Positions 7,313 to 13,988 of a stretch of DNA of 14,734 bases are shown one piece after another. Source of the DNA: Pseudomonadota bacterium (GTDB lineage: Bacteria > Pseudomonadota > Gammaproteobacteria > Pseudomonadales > Oleiphilaceae); contig JAEZAA010000239.1 in assembly GCA_023430625.1 (NCBI GenBank), forward strand, positions 1-14,734, read 5' to 3'. Each line of letters begins with the position of its first letter. Within the stretch, counting starts at the first letter, position 1. The notes beneath the pieces are model-generated. The model saw only the letters and a program-made list of their open reading frames with translations. It was not told the DNA's origin and ran no database searches. Made by a program: the position numbers and the translations under genes.

Positions 7313-7317
7313 TGCAT

Positions 7318-7435
7318 CACAGGGCAACTGGCACAGGCAACTGATCACCGGCTAACGAATCACGCGGAGACGGATCGCCTGTAAACGAATCGCCTGGTAG
7401 CTCGTCGCCTGGTAACTGACCGCTTGGTAGCTTAT
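7318..7435 (+). repeat. Degenerate 14/15-bp tandem array filling the PLD-EEP spacer
   Basis: Eight consecutive units can be laid out: 7318-7331 and 7332-7345 (14 bp each), then 7346, 7361, 7376, 7391, 7406 and 7421 (15 bp each). The clearest are CGCCTGTAAACGAAT, CGCCTGGTAGCTCGT, CGCCTGGTAACTGAC and CGCTTGGTAGCTTAT. The array begins 5 bases after the PLD-like stop codon and its last unit includes the first two bases of the EEP start codon. No purine-rich ribosome site is left in front of that gene. Outer units are more diverged than inner ones. Confidence 0.75.
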
Positions 7436-8186
7436 GACAACAAAACTGCGTATCGCTGTCTGCAATCTTCAGTCCGGCATCGGAACCACCCGAGGGTACT
7501 GGCAGTACCTGACCACCGGATGGAAATACGGCATGCCCCACGACTCCCGGCCCATCGAACGGGCGGCGGATTTCCTGCGCGAGGAGGATATCGATGTCGC
7601 CGCCCTGTCGGAAGTCGAAGGTGGCTCGCGCCGCAGTCGCGGCGTCGACCAGTTGGACCTGCTGGCCACGCGCTCCGGCCTGCGCGATCAACACTTCTTT
7701 CCCACCCTCATGCTGGGGCGGCGGGTCAACCAGGGCAATGGCGTCTGCGCCCGCTGGCCGATCATCCCGGTGCATAACCATCCGCTACCCGGCCCGGGCG
7801 AGCCGCGCTTTCTCAGCGAGGCGCGCCTGATACTGGATGACCGGTCCTGCCGGCTGTTTATCACCCACCTCAGCCTGGACAAGCCGATCCGGGCGCCCCA
7901 GATCCAACACATCGTCGAGCATATCGGCGAGCAGGACGTACCCACCATTCTGGCCGGGGATTTCAATGTCAAAGAGGACGCGGAACTGGCTTTGATTGAC
8001 GAAACCATCGTCACCAAGGCAGCGTCCGCCGCCACCTTCCCGTCCTGGAAGCCGACCAAGGCTCTCGACCATCTGTTCTTCAGCCACCATTTCGCCCTCA
8101 GCCGGGTCTACGCCTTCGATCGCTATACCTTCTCGGACCACCTGCCCCTGGTCGTCGAACTGGACCTCGTCCCGCGGAAATCATGA
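7434..8186 (+). CDS. Endonuclease/exonuclease/phosphatase (EEP) family protein
   Basis: This 250-residue protein has the metal-dependent phosphodiesterase fold shared by DNase I, exonuclease III and inositol phosphatases. The expected active-site residues are in order: Asn11 (CNLQSG), Glu60 (LSEVEG), His145 (THLSLD), Asp176 and Asn178 (AGDFN), Asp212 (LDHLF) and Asp235-His236 (SDHLPLVVEL). It has no signal peptide. The start at 7434 is forced, because a stop lies just upstream at 7428 and the fold begins at residue 5. There is no ribosome site before it; a 15-bp repeat array abuts the ATG. E. coli ybhP, also an EEP protein, sits beside the PLD enzyme gene clsB, which is a similar pairing. The substrate may be nucleic acid, phospholipid headgroup or another phosphodiester. 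Confidence 0.9.
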   Translation: MTTKLRIAVCNLQSGIGTTRGYWQYLTTGWKYGMPHDSRPIERAADFLREEDIDVAALSEVEGGSRRSRGVDQLDLLATRSGLRDQHFFPTLMLGRRVNQGNGVCARWPIIPVHNHPLPGPGEPRFLSEARLILDDRSCRLFITHLSLDKPIRAPQIQHIVEHIGEQDVPTILAGDFNVKEDAELALIDETIVTKAASAATFPSWKPTKALDHLFFSHHFALSRVYAFDRYTFSDHLPLVVELDLVPRKS

Positions 8187-8217
8187 GCGCGGCCGCGCGC
8201 CAGATCCTGCGACTATT

Positions 8218-8257
8218 CATCGGGTCTTGCGGCCATGCATCGGGTCTTGCGGCCATG
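8218..8257 (+). repeat. Perfect 20-bp tandem duplication between EEP and SDR genes
   Basis: The 20-base unit starting CATCGGGTCTT is present twice without a mismatch, at 8218-8237 and 8238-8257. Both copies lie after the EEP stop and before the likely dehydrogenase start at 8312. Twenty is not a multiple of three, so gain or loss of a copy would shift the frame that runs from the overlapping ATGA at 8183 into the dehydrogenase. Confidence 0.95.
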
Positions 8258-8311
8258 GGGGATCTGATGCAAGCTTCCCGCAGATCAACACATCGAGTTC
8301 ACGAGGGGTTT

Positions 8312-9181
8312 ATGAACAGAGGCATCGCCTTGATCACCGGCTGCTCCACGGGCATTGGCCGGGAACTGGCCCGACAACTGGTCGCCCGGGGCTGGCGGGT
8401 CTATGCGGGCGCGCGCCGGCCCGATGTGCTGGCGGATCTCGCGAGTGATGACCTGATTCCACTGCAACTCGACGTCAACGAGCCGTCTCACCTGCAGCAT
8501 GCGCTGGAGGTGATCGAGCATCGGAGTGGGCGCCTGGATCTTCTGGTCAATAACGCCGGTTACGGCGCCATGGGGCCGTTGGTGGAAATGCCCTTGAACG
8601 AGGTGCGCCAGCAGTTCGAGACCAATCTGTTCGCCCCACTGGCATTGATCCAGACGATGTTGCCGCTGTTGCGGCGAAGCGCCATGGAACGCCCAAGCCA
8701 AAAGGCCCAGGTGGTCAATATCGGGAGCGTGTCGGGTGTGCTGACCACGCCTTTTTCGGGGGCCTACTGCGCCACCAAAGCCGCCCTGCATACGGTCTCC
8801 GATGCCTTGCGCATGGAGCTGGCGCCCTTTGGCATCGATGTCGTCACCATCCAGCCGGGCGCCATTGAGTCCGAGTTCGGCAACAACGCCGCCCGCACCC
8901 TCGCCGCGACCCTGCCGGCTGCGTCGCTGTATGATCCCATTCGTTCCTACATCGAAAAACGGGCCCAGGCGTCGCAGAACAAACCCACGCCGGCGGCGAC
9001 CTTCGTGCAGGAGCTACTGGCCAGCCTGGAACGTCGGCAACCACCCGCGGTGAAGCGCATAGGCCATGGCAGCACCCTGTTTCCGCTGATCAAACGCCTG
9101 TTGCCGGAGCGCCTGTTGGATCGCATCCTCAGCAAGTCCTTCGGCTTAAGCCAGTTGAAGCAGCTCAAAAGGTCCGCTTAA
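8312..9181 (+). CDS. Short-chain dehydrogenase/reductase (classical SDR)
   Basis: This 289-residue NAD(P)-dependent oxidoreductase has a Rossmann fold. It shows TGCSTGIG (9-16) for cofactor binding, NNAG (80-83), Asn105, and the catalytic triad Ser139, Tyr152 and Lys156 (YCATK). PGAIESEFG follows at about 182-190. The substrate cannot be told. I chose the ATG at 8312 because the first beta strand begins directly after it and GAGGGG lies 3-4 bases upstream, a rather short spacing. The frame is open back to an ATG at 8183 that overlaps the EEP stop as ATGA; this would add 43 residues without a recognisable signal. The last gene of the PLD-EEP-SDR run, it ends in TAA overlapping the stop of the convergent DUF2750 gene. 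Confidence 0.9.
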   Translation: MNRGIALITGCSTGIGRELARQLVARGWRVYAGARRPDVLADLASDDLIPLQLDVNEPSHLQHALEVIEHRSGRLDLLVNNAGYGAMGPLVEMPLNEVRQQFETNLFAPLALIQTMLPLLRRSAMERPSQKAQVVNIGSVSGVLTTPFSGAYCATKAALHTVSDALRMELAPFGIDVVTIQPGAIESEFGNNAARTLAATLPAASLYDPIRSYIEKRAQASQNKPTPAATFVQELLASLERRQPPAVKRIGHGSTLFPLIKRLLPERLLDRILSKSFGLSQLKQLKRSA

Positions 9182-9555
9182 TCGCGGACCATGGAGTCCA
9201 GCAACTCCTCCGGCTCCACCACCACGCCCTGCTCATCAGCGCTGGGGAAAACCGCCACGGCAATTTCATCCTCCTGCATCCCTGGCAGCCAGCGTTCGGT
9301 CCAGGCCTTGAGATCAATCGAAACTGGTTTGCAATCCGCCCAGTCGCCCGTCGCCCAGTCGCGGGCAAAATCCGGATGGGGCCACACCGGCAGACATTGC
9401 GCGCCGTCGGTGGAGACCATCACCCATCCTTTGTCGCTGCGCAGGCTCCAGACTTGCCCGGACTCAACCGCCTTGCCAACAAAATAGTCGTAGCGCTTGT
9501 CCGCCGACAATCCCAGCACGGCGTCTCGTTGCTGTTGGCTTAATGTTTCACTCAT
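9178..9555 (-). CDS. DUF2750 family protein
   Basis: This small cytosolic protein of 125 residues has no known function. The sequence fits the DUF2750 pattern: RYDYFVGKAVESGQVWSL (21-38), GWVMVST, LPVWPHPDFARDWATGDW (55-72), the ISL-like SIDLKAW, ERWLPGM, AVFPSADEQGVVV and the final PEELLDSM. An AGGA site lies about 9 bases before the ATG at 9555. A longer frame to 9750 exists but overlaps the upstream small gene and lacks this site. It follows the small gene by 22 bases, so they are probably one operon. Its TAA shares the TTAA at 9178-9181 with the stop of the dehydrogenase, and no terminator hairpin separates the two. Confidence 0.85.
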   Translation of the reverse strand: MSETLSQQQRDAVLGLSADKRYDYFVGKAVESGQVWSLRSDKGWVMVSTDGAQCLPVWPHPDFARDWATGDWADCKPVSIDLKAWTERWLPGMQEDEIAVAVFPSADEQGVVVEPEELLDSMVRD

Positions 9556-9577
9556 CAATTCTGTTCCTGTGCGGCTG

Positions 9578-9778
9578 TCACTGATCTGATCCGGAATCGA
9601 CCTGGTCCGGATGCTCTTTCTGAAAACGCTCCCAGTCTTCCCAGTCATGGGGCGTTCCGGCATTGGGGCGCTTGAGGTGACGCGCATGCTCCAACGCATT
9701 CTCCCGCAGGCTGTGTTCCCGTTCCTGTTCACTGTCCTGATCAAAGCCATGCTTTTTCATGAATTCATCGGGCCGCAT
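9578..9778 (-). CDS. Small highly charged hypothetical protein
   Basis: This 66-residue protein is not one I recognise. It starts MRPDEFMKKHGFDQ and is rich in Glu, Asp, Lys, Arg and His, with a probable helix in the middle (EREHSLRENALEHARHLK) and a Trp-containing segment DWEDWERF near the end. It has no signal peptide, membrane segment or metal-binding Cys. An AGGAGG site lies 5-6 bases before the ATG at 9778, good evidence that it is translated. It precedes the DUF2750 gene by 22 bases in the same direction and follows a methyltransferase gene at a distance of 125 bases. A link to DUF2750 function is only suggested by position. Confidence 0.7.
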   Translation of the reverse strand: MRPDEFMKKHGFDQDSEQEREHSLRENALEHARHLKRPNAGTPHDWEDWERFQKEHPDQVDSGSDQ

Positions 9779-9814
9779 CTAGCCTCCTCGCCGCACGCGC
9801 GGCTCTTGCCATTA

Positions 9815-9840
9815 GTTCGTGCTGATAGGTTCGTGCTGAT
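9815..9840. repeat. Short 12-bp direct repeat, 14-bp period
   Basis: GTTCGTGCTGAT occurs at 9815-9826 and 9829-9840 in the spacer between the methyltransferase and the small charged gene. It may be a simple duplication or a tandem binding site upstream of the small gene. Nothing else in the 125-base spacer stands out, apart from a 6-bp dyad over the methyltransferase stop codon (9901-9919). Confidence 0.5.
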
Positions 9841-9903
9841 CATCGCTTGCTGGTACAAGCCTGACCCATCGCTTAGGTTACAGCAGAGACCAGCCATCCT
9901 CGA

Positions 9904-10599
9904 TCAGCCCCCGTGATCGGATATTCCTTCAGTTTCAGGCTTGCGAAGCAAAACCACATTGGCGCGCGGGATCTCACAGTGCCACCCCATCTTGCGTGCC
10001 ATAAATCGCCAGGTATCGGCGCGATAAAACACCACATGGGTGGGATCGCGCCGGTAATCCCAACCGGCAAAACGGCTGTCGTCGGTCTGGAACCGGGTCA
10101 TGACGCCAAGCCAGCCGCCAGGGCGCAGCATCTGATCCAGCCGCCGCAGCTCAATCCCGGGATGGTACCAGTGCTCGGCGACTTCCGTGCAGGTAATAAA
10201 ATCGTAGCGGCGCTGCAAGACCGCCGTCTCGGGCGCGAAGAAGGGATCATAGGCCGCCATTTGAAAGCCCTGCTCCGCCAACATCCGCACCAGGGCGGGA
10301 CCCGGTCCGCACCCGTAATCAAGACCTTCGGCACCTGAGTCCAGACAAGGCACCAGCGCATCGGTCAGCTGTGCCAGAAAGCGCCGATAGCCGACATCGT
10401 CCGCTCCGTTTTCATGGAGTTCATAAATGGCTCGCTCATCAGCAGGCGCCAGCCTGGCGGCAGGATCCAAAAAGGTGGCCAGGCACTGTCCACAACGCCA
10501 GTAGGGTTTGGCATCCAGCACCTGAAAAAGCTGGCTATGGGCATCGCCACAAACCGGACATACCGCCTCTGTCATCCGCTCGCTTTGCGCCATGCTCAT
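9904..10599 (-). CDS. Zinc-ribbon class I SAM-dependent methyltransferase
   Basis: This 231-residue cytosolic protein has two parts. An N-terminal zinc ribbon has CPVC (14-17) and CGQC (36-39), so four Cys ligands are present. The methyltransferase domain follows, with motif I LDYGCGPG (93-100), the acidic YDPFF after it, the CTEVAEHWYHP segment and MLRPGGWLGVMT. The order zinc ribbon, SAM fold and DPTHVVFYRADTW fits the Methyltransf_23-like proteins; the target is unknown. The ATG at 10599 has GGAG 4-5 bases upstream, and the ATG at 10593 has the same site at 10 bases, so the start may differ by two residues. It is divergent from dbpA and heads a minus-strand group of three. Confidence 0.87.
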   Translation of the reverse strand: MSMAQSERMTEAVCPVCGDAHSQLFQVLDAKPYWRCGQCLATFLDPAARLAPADERAIYELHENGADDVGYRRFLAQLTDALVPCLDSGAEGLDYGCGPGPALVRMLAEQGFQMAAYDPFFAPETAVLQRRYDFITCTEVAEHWYHPGIELRRLDQMLRPGGWLGVMTRFQTDDSRFAGWDYRRDPTHVVFYRADTWRFMARKMGWHCEIPRANVVLLRKPETEGISDHGG

Positions 10600-10707
10600 C
10601 CAACTCCATTGCTGTCACCTACGTTCGCGCCGCCACAGTACCACAGGTTCCAGCTGGCCGTCCGCCGTTGCGATTGTGTTCTTTCTGTCAGCCCTACCTC
10701 TGAGCTG

Positions 10708-10716
10708 TGGTAAGAT
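10708..10716 (+). promoter_or_regulatory. Extended -10 promoter element for dbpA
   Basis: TGGTAAGAT matches an extended -10 (TGn followed by TAAGAT). Transcription would begin near 10723, about 26 bases before the GTG at 10749. No good -35 is seen at 16-18 bases, as can be the case for extended -10 promoters. This placing also argues against the earlier in-frame GTG at 10707 as the start of dbpA. Confidence 0.5.
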
Positions 10717-10748
10717 GCCCACGCATTTTTCAGCCCGTAGAGACTATC

Positions 10749-12131
10749 GTGACCCAGGCTTCCTTTTCGCAACTGCCGCTGCCCGCCGAACTACTCGAGA
10801 ACCTGAGTTCTCTCGACTATCAGGCGATGACACCCATCCAGGCCGCCAGCCTGCCCCACATCCTGGCGGGGCGGGATCTGATCGCCAAGGCCAAGACCGG
10901 CAGTGGCAAGACCGCCGCGTTCGGTCTGGGTCTGCTCAGCAAGCTGAATCCGAGCCAATTCCAGGTGCAGGCGCTGGTGCTCTGTCCGACCCGGGAGCTT
11001 GCCGACCAGGTGGGCAAAGAGCTGCGACGGCTGGCGCGCCAGATGCAAAACGTGAAGGTCCTGGTGCTCTGCGGCGGCACACCGCTGGGCCCACAGCTGG
11101 GATCGCTGGAACATGGCGCACATATCATCGTGGGCACGCCGGGACGGATTCTCGAACACTTGGGCAAAGGCTCCCTGAAGCTTGATCGACTGGCATGTGC
11201 GGTCCTGGATGAAGCTGATCGTATGCTGGACATGGGCTTTATCGACAGCATCGAGGAAATTCTCGATCACACGCCCAACAGCCGTCAGACCCTGCTGTTT
11301 TCCGCCACCTATCCAGTCGCGATCCGGCAGTTGAGCGCCCGCTTCCAGCGTGATCCCATGGAGGTCAGCGTGGATCAAAGCCACGCGCCGAATCAGATCG
11401 AACAGTATTTTTATGAAGTCGATCCCGCTCGGCGCGATGCCGCCTTGGTCGGACTGCTGGCCCATTACCGCCCGGAATCGGCGGTCATTTTTTGCAACAC
11501 CAAACAGGATTGCCGGACCGTGGCGGAGAATCTGCAAAACCGGGGCCTGCACGCACTGGCCTTGCACGGGGACCTGGAGCAGCGGGATCGCGACCAGGTT
11601 CTGGTTCAGTTCGCCAACAAGAGCTGCTCTTTCCTGGTGGCGACGGATGTGGCAGCGCGTGGGCTGGATATCAAGGAGTTGCCCGCCGTCATCAATTTCG
11701 AGTTGCCGCGCGATCCGGAGGTCTATGTCCACCGGGTCGGGCGCACCGGCCGCGCCGGTCAGTCGGGTCTGGCACTGAACCTCTGCACACCGGCTGAAAT
11801 TCGCCGGGCACAGGTCATCGAGGACGGTCAGAAGGCTCCCCTGGCCTGGCGTTCACTGGACAGTCTGCCTGACCAGCCGGACCTGGACCTGACGCCCCCC
11901 ATGGTCACCCTCTGCATCGCTGGTGGGCGCAAGAACAAGATCAGGCCAGGCGACATTCTGGGGGCATTGACCCAGGAAGCCGGCCTGAATCGGGACCAGG
12001 TGGGCAAGATCGATATCTCTGAGTTCTATGCCTATGTGGCCGTAGACCGGAACCTGGCAAGACGCACCTGCGCCCGACTGAACGAAGGCAAGATCAAAGG
12101 CCGCCACTTCAGGGTGCGGACTTTGCGCTAA
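10749..12131 (+). CDS. dbpA: ATP-dependent RNA helicase DbpA
   Basis: This DEAD-box helicase of 460 residues (E. coli DbpA has 457) acts on 23S rRNA hairpin 92 during assembly of the large ribosomal subunit. All core motifs are present: the Q-motif region YQAMTPIQ (24-31), AKTGSGKT (48-55), PTREL (80-84), TPGR (130-133), DEAD (154-157), SAT (185-187), ARGLD (303-307) and HRVGRTGRAG (328-337). Residues about 386-458 form the DbpA-type RNA-binding domain, which distinguishes it from other DEAD-box proteins. The GTG at 10749 is preferred because the protein then begins MTQASFSQLPLP, like known DbpA; GTAGAG upstream is a weak ribosome site. The antiporter gene follows after 52 bases without a terminator. 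Confidence 0.96.
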   Translation: MTQASFSQLPLPAELLENLSSLDYQAMTPIQAASLPHILAGRDLIAKAKTGSGKTAAFGLGLLSKLNPSQFQVQALVLCPTRELADQVGKELRRLARQMQNVKVLVLCGGTPLGPQLGSLEHGAHIIVGTPGRILEHLGKGSLKLDRLACAVLDEADRMLDMGFIDSIEEILDHTPNSRQTLLFSATYPVAIRQLSARFQRDPMEVSVDQSHAPNQIEQYFYEVDPARRDAALVGLLAHYRPESAVIFCNTKQDCRTVAENLQNRGLHALALHGDLEQRDRDQVLVQFANKSCSFLVATDVAARGLDIKELPAVINFELPRDPEVYVHRVGRTGRAGQSGLALNLCTPAEIRRAQVIEDGQKAPLAWRSLDSLPDQPDLDLTPPMVTLCIAGGRKNKIRPGDILGALTQEAGLNRDQVGKIDISEFYAYVAVDRNLARRTCARLNEGKIKGRHFRVRTLR

Positions 12132-12183
12132 CGATCAAAAGAGACATCAAAGGAATTACTTTCAATTGGAATAAGGAGTCTGT

Positions 12184-13173
12184 ATGTGGGTTTCCTTTTT
12201 ACTCCTGGCCGTCAGCTTACTGCTGCTGATCTGGAGCGCCGATAAGTTTGTGGAAGGAGCCGCCGGCACAGCGCGACACTTCGGCTTGCCACCGCTGCTG
12301 ATTGGCATGCTCATTGTCGGATTCGGCACCTCTGCCCCCGAGATGCTCGTCTCCGGCATGTCTGCCTGGAACAATCAGGTGGGGCTGGCGCTCGGCAATG
12401 CCTTCGGTTCCAACATCGTTAACATCGCATTGATTCTTGGGGTCACGGCGCTGATCAGTCCGATTGCCGTTAAGTCCGGGATTGTTCACAAAGAGCTCCC
12501 GGTTCTGCTGGTAGTCACCCTGCTGGTAGCTGGGCTCGCGTATGACGGCTACTACTCGTCGGGCGACGCCGCGCTCATGCTGCTCATCTTCGCGGCTCTG
12601 GTGGGCTGGAGCGTGTGGGAAGCTGTATCCCAGAAATCCGATGTGCTCGCCAGCGAAGTGGAAAGCGAACTTCCGGCCGCCTCCACGCCACTCAGCAAGA
12701 GCATTCTTTGGCTGGTCGTAGGCCTGGCGCTGCTCATCCTCAGCTCCCGCCTGCTGGTCGATGAAGCCGTGAACATTGCCCAATGGTTTGGCGTGGAAGA
12801 ATACATCATCGGCCTGACCATCGTCGCCATCGGCACCAGCCTGCCGGAGCTGGCGTCCTCCGTGGTTGCCGCCCGCAAGAATGAACACGACATCGCGCTC
12901 GGCAACATCATCGGCTCGAACCTCTTCAACAGCCTGGCAGTGGTCGGCCTGGCCATCGCCATCGCGCCCAGCGAGGTCGCCGAGACCCTGTTGACCCGCG
13001 ACCTGCCGGTCATGATCGGGCTGACCCTACTGCTGTTCCTGATGGCATTCGGCTTTGGACGCCAGGCCGCAATCGGTCGCGGCAAAGGCGTTCTTCTGCT
13101 GGCAATCTATGTGGGCTATACGGCCTGGCTGGTGACCACGGCAGCACCGACCGGGGCCGTTCCACTGACCTGA
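12184..13173 (+). CDS. yrbG: YrbG-type calcium/sodium antiporter (CaCA family)
   Basis: This inner-membrane cation exchanger of 329 residues is close to E. coli YrbG in length. The two inverted alpha repeats that form the ion path are clear: GFGTSAPEM (46-54) with GNAFGSNIVN (71-80), and AIGTSLPEL (215-223) with GNIIGSNLFN (240-249). The Glu in each (T)SxPE motif is the expected ion ligand. About ten hydrophobic helices are visible, with an acidic loop at about 148-168 between the halves. AAGGAG lies 6-7 bases before the ATG at 12184. It may be cotranscribed with dbpA, 52 bases upstream. It ends before a strong terminator shared with the EF-hand gene. By family it would extrude Ca2+ in exchange for Na+ or H+. 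Confidence 0.94.
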   Translation: MWVSFLLLAVSLLLLIWSADKFVEGAAGTARHFGLPPLLIGMLIVGFGTSAPEMLVSGMSAWNNQVGLALGNAFGSNIVNIALILGVTALISPIAVKSGIVHKELPVLLVVTLLVAGLAYDGYYSSGDAALMLLIFAALVGWSVWEAVSQKSDVLASEVESELPAASTPLSKSILWLVVGLALLILSSRLLVDEAVNIAQWFGVEEYIIGLTIVAIGTSLPELASSVVAARKNEHDIALGNIIGSNLFNSLAVVGLAIAIAPSEVAETLLTRDLPVMIGLTLLLFLMAFGFGRQAAIGRGKGVLLLAIYVGYTAWLVTTAAPTGAVPLT

Positions 13174-13202
13174 GCTGACGGCAACGACATAACAAGCCAT
13201 AA

Positions 13203-13230
13203 AAAAACAGCGGCCACGGCCGCTGTTTTT
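13203..13230. terminator. Strong bidirectional intrinsic terminator
   Basis: AAAAACAGCGGC pairs with GCCGCTGTTTTT over about 12 bp around a short loop at 13215-13218. The stem is followed by T-runs in both directions (TTTTTATT on plus, seven Ts on minus). It ends the plus-strand antiporter unit and the minus-strand EF-hand gene. Confidence 0.95.
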
Positions 13231-13269
13231 ATTCCGCAAGAAGTGCGGAGAAGGGCTTAATACACAGGA

Positions 13270-13578
13270 TTAATCAACGAAACCGCCCTTCCATTCGCTG
13301 TATTCTTCCGAGCTCAGCTGCCCATCGTTGTTGTCGTCCACGTCCAGGAACATGGCATTGAGATGGGTATCTTCCTCGGCTTCATCGGCGCTCAGGGCAC
13401 CGTCGCCATTTTTATCCAACTGCTCGAATGAGCGCTCCGTTCCTTCCGCCTGACCTACTTCAGTATCGATCTGGTCCAGGGTCTGGGCTTCACGGTCAAC
13501 CGGCTGCTCAGGAACTTCCTCGGCAACGAGGGTACCGGAAAAGACAAGTGCGGCAACTAAAGAAATCTGCTTTAACAT
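13270..13578 (-). CDS. Secreted EF-hand calcium-binding protein
   Basis: This 102-residue protein has an N-terminal signal peptide (MLKQISLVAALVFSGTLVA, cleavage probably just after), so it acts in the periplasm or outside. An acidic linker follows. Two EF-hand loops are canonical: DKNGDGALSADE, with ligands at 1, 3, 5, 9 and 12, and DDNNDGQLSSEE in the same pattern. The pair should bind Ca2+. There are no cysteines or other domains. AAGGAGAG lies about 8 bases before the ATG at 13578. It converges on a Ca2+/Na+ antiporter gene across a shared terminator. A role as calcium buffer or sensor is inferred from the motifs only. Confidence 0.9.
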   Translation of the reverse strand: MLKQISLVAALVFSGTLVAEEVPEQPVDREAQTLDQIDTEVGQAEGTERSFEQLDKNGDGALSADEAEEDTHLNAMFLDVDDNNDGQLSSEEYSEWKGGFVD

Positions 13579-13827
13579 CTTCGTGCTCTCCTTACTCGTT
13601 GTAGTTCAGCATGGCCTCGTGTCTTGGGAATCCTACATCGATTCTCAGCACTCGTTGTCCACGCCACCATAGACAAAGCAGATTGCATGCCAGTTTTTTT
13701 CATGGCTGATTAACGCGACTAACTGACTGAATTTAAATGACGAAGAGTCAGGAGATAAAAAAAGGGTGGGAAGCGAGGCGATGGAGCACAGAGTCTCCGC
13801 CTGCAAGAATGGGAGTGCGCTGTGAAA

Positions 13828-13833
13828 ATTATA
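13828..13833 (-). promoter_or_regulatory. Candidate -10 box TATAAT
   Basis: This is a perfect TATAAT on the minus strand, preceded by TTG. No good -35 is found at 17 bases (CATTTG is poor). Transcription would run towards the EF-hand gene with a leader of about 240 bases, or yield a short RNA ending near the T-run at about 13756-13762. Confidence 0.25.
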
Positions 13834-13900
13834 CAATCTCACCCTTCGCTCAAATGGAGTGCGTCTGGCTACCCTAATACTGGAGCCATCGCAGCGCCCC

Positions 13901-13929
13901 AAACAAAAACCGCCGCATAAGCGGCGGTT
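13901..13929 (-). terminator. Intrinsic terminator for the minus-strand membrane-protein gene
   Basis: AACCGCCGC pairs with GCGGCGGTT (13908-13916 with 13921-13929) around a four-base loop. Read on the minus strand the stem runs into TTTTTGTTT, a classic intrinsic terminator. It lies about 60 bases after the stop codon at 13989. Confidence 0.9.
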
Positions 13930-13988
13930 CTAGTGCTAGGTGGCGGGCTGGGTACCCTGGCCACTCCTCTGCAAGGTGGGATCAACTG

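Larger units (their letters stand above)
13579..13988. other. Gap between EF-hand gene and membrane-protein gene
   Basis: There is no supported gene in these 410 bases. They hold the terminator of the right-hand membrane-protein gene (13901-13929) and the leader and promoter of the EF-hand gene. On the minus strand a perfect TATAAT lies at 13833-13828, and a run of seven Ts falls about 70 bases further on, which leaves room for a short RNA. An 85-codon minus-strand frame (13645-13902) starts with TTG and has no ribosome site, so it is not listed as a gene. Confidence 0.5.

Noticed and set aside
7318..7435. CRISPR-like array
   Set aside because: The units are contiguous and only 14-15 bp, with no spacers and no cas genes nearby.
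7317..7781. 154-codon minus-strand frame with a five-residue repeat tail (LPGDE-like)
   Set aside because: The repeat is the reverse reading of the 15-bp array and the rest is antisense to the EEP gene; it has no ribosome site that I can see.
8183..8311. 43-residue N-terminal extension of the dehydrogenase
   Set aside because: The classical SDR fold starts at 8312 and the extension has no signal or motif; it is kept only as a finding because of the duplication within it.
10791..11732. 313-codon frame on the minus strand inside dbpA
   Set aside because: It is antisense to a complete, clearly recognisable helicase. It has no family motifs and follows from the GC-rich codon pattern.
13645..13902. 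85-codon minus-strand frame in the EF-hand gap
   Set aside because: It starts with TTG, has no ribosome site and no recognisable features, and its start overlaps a terminator tail.
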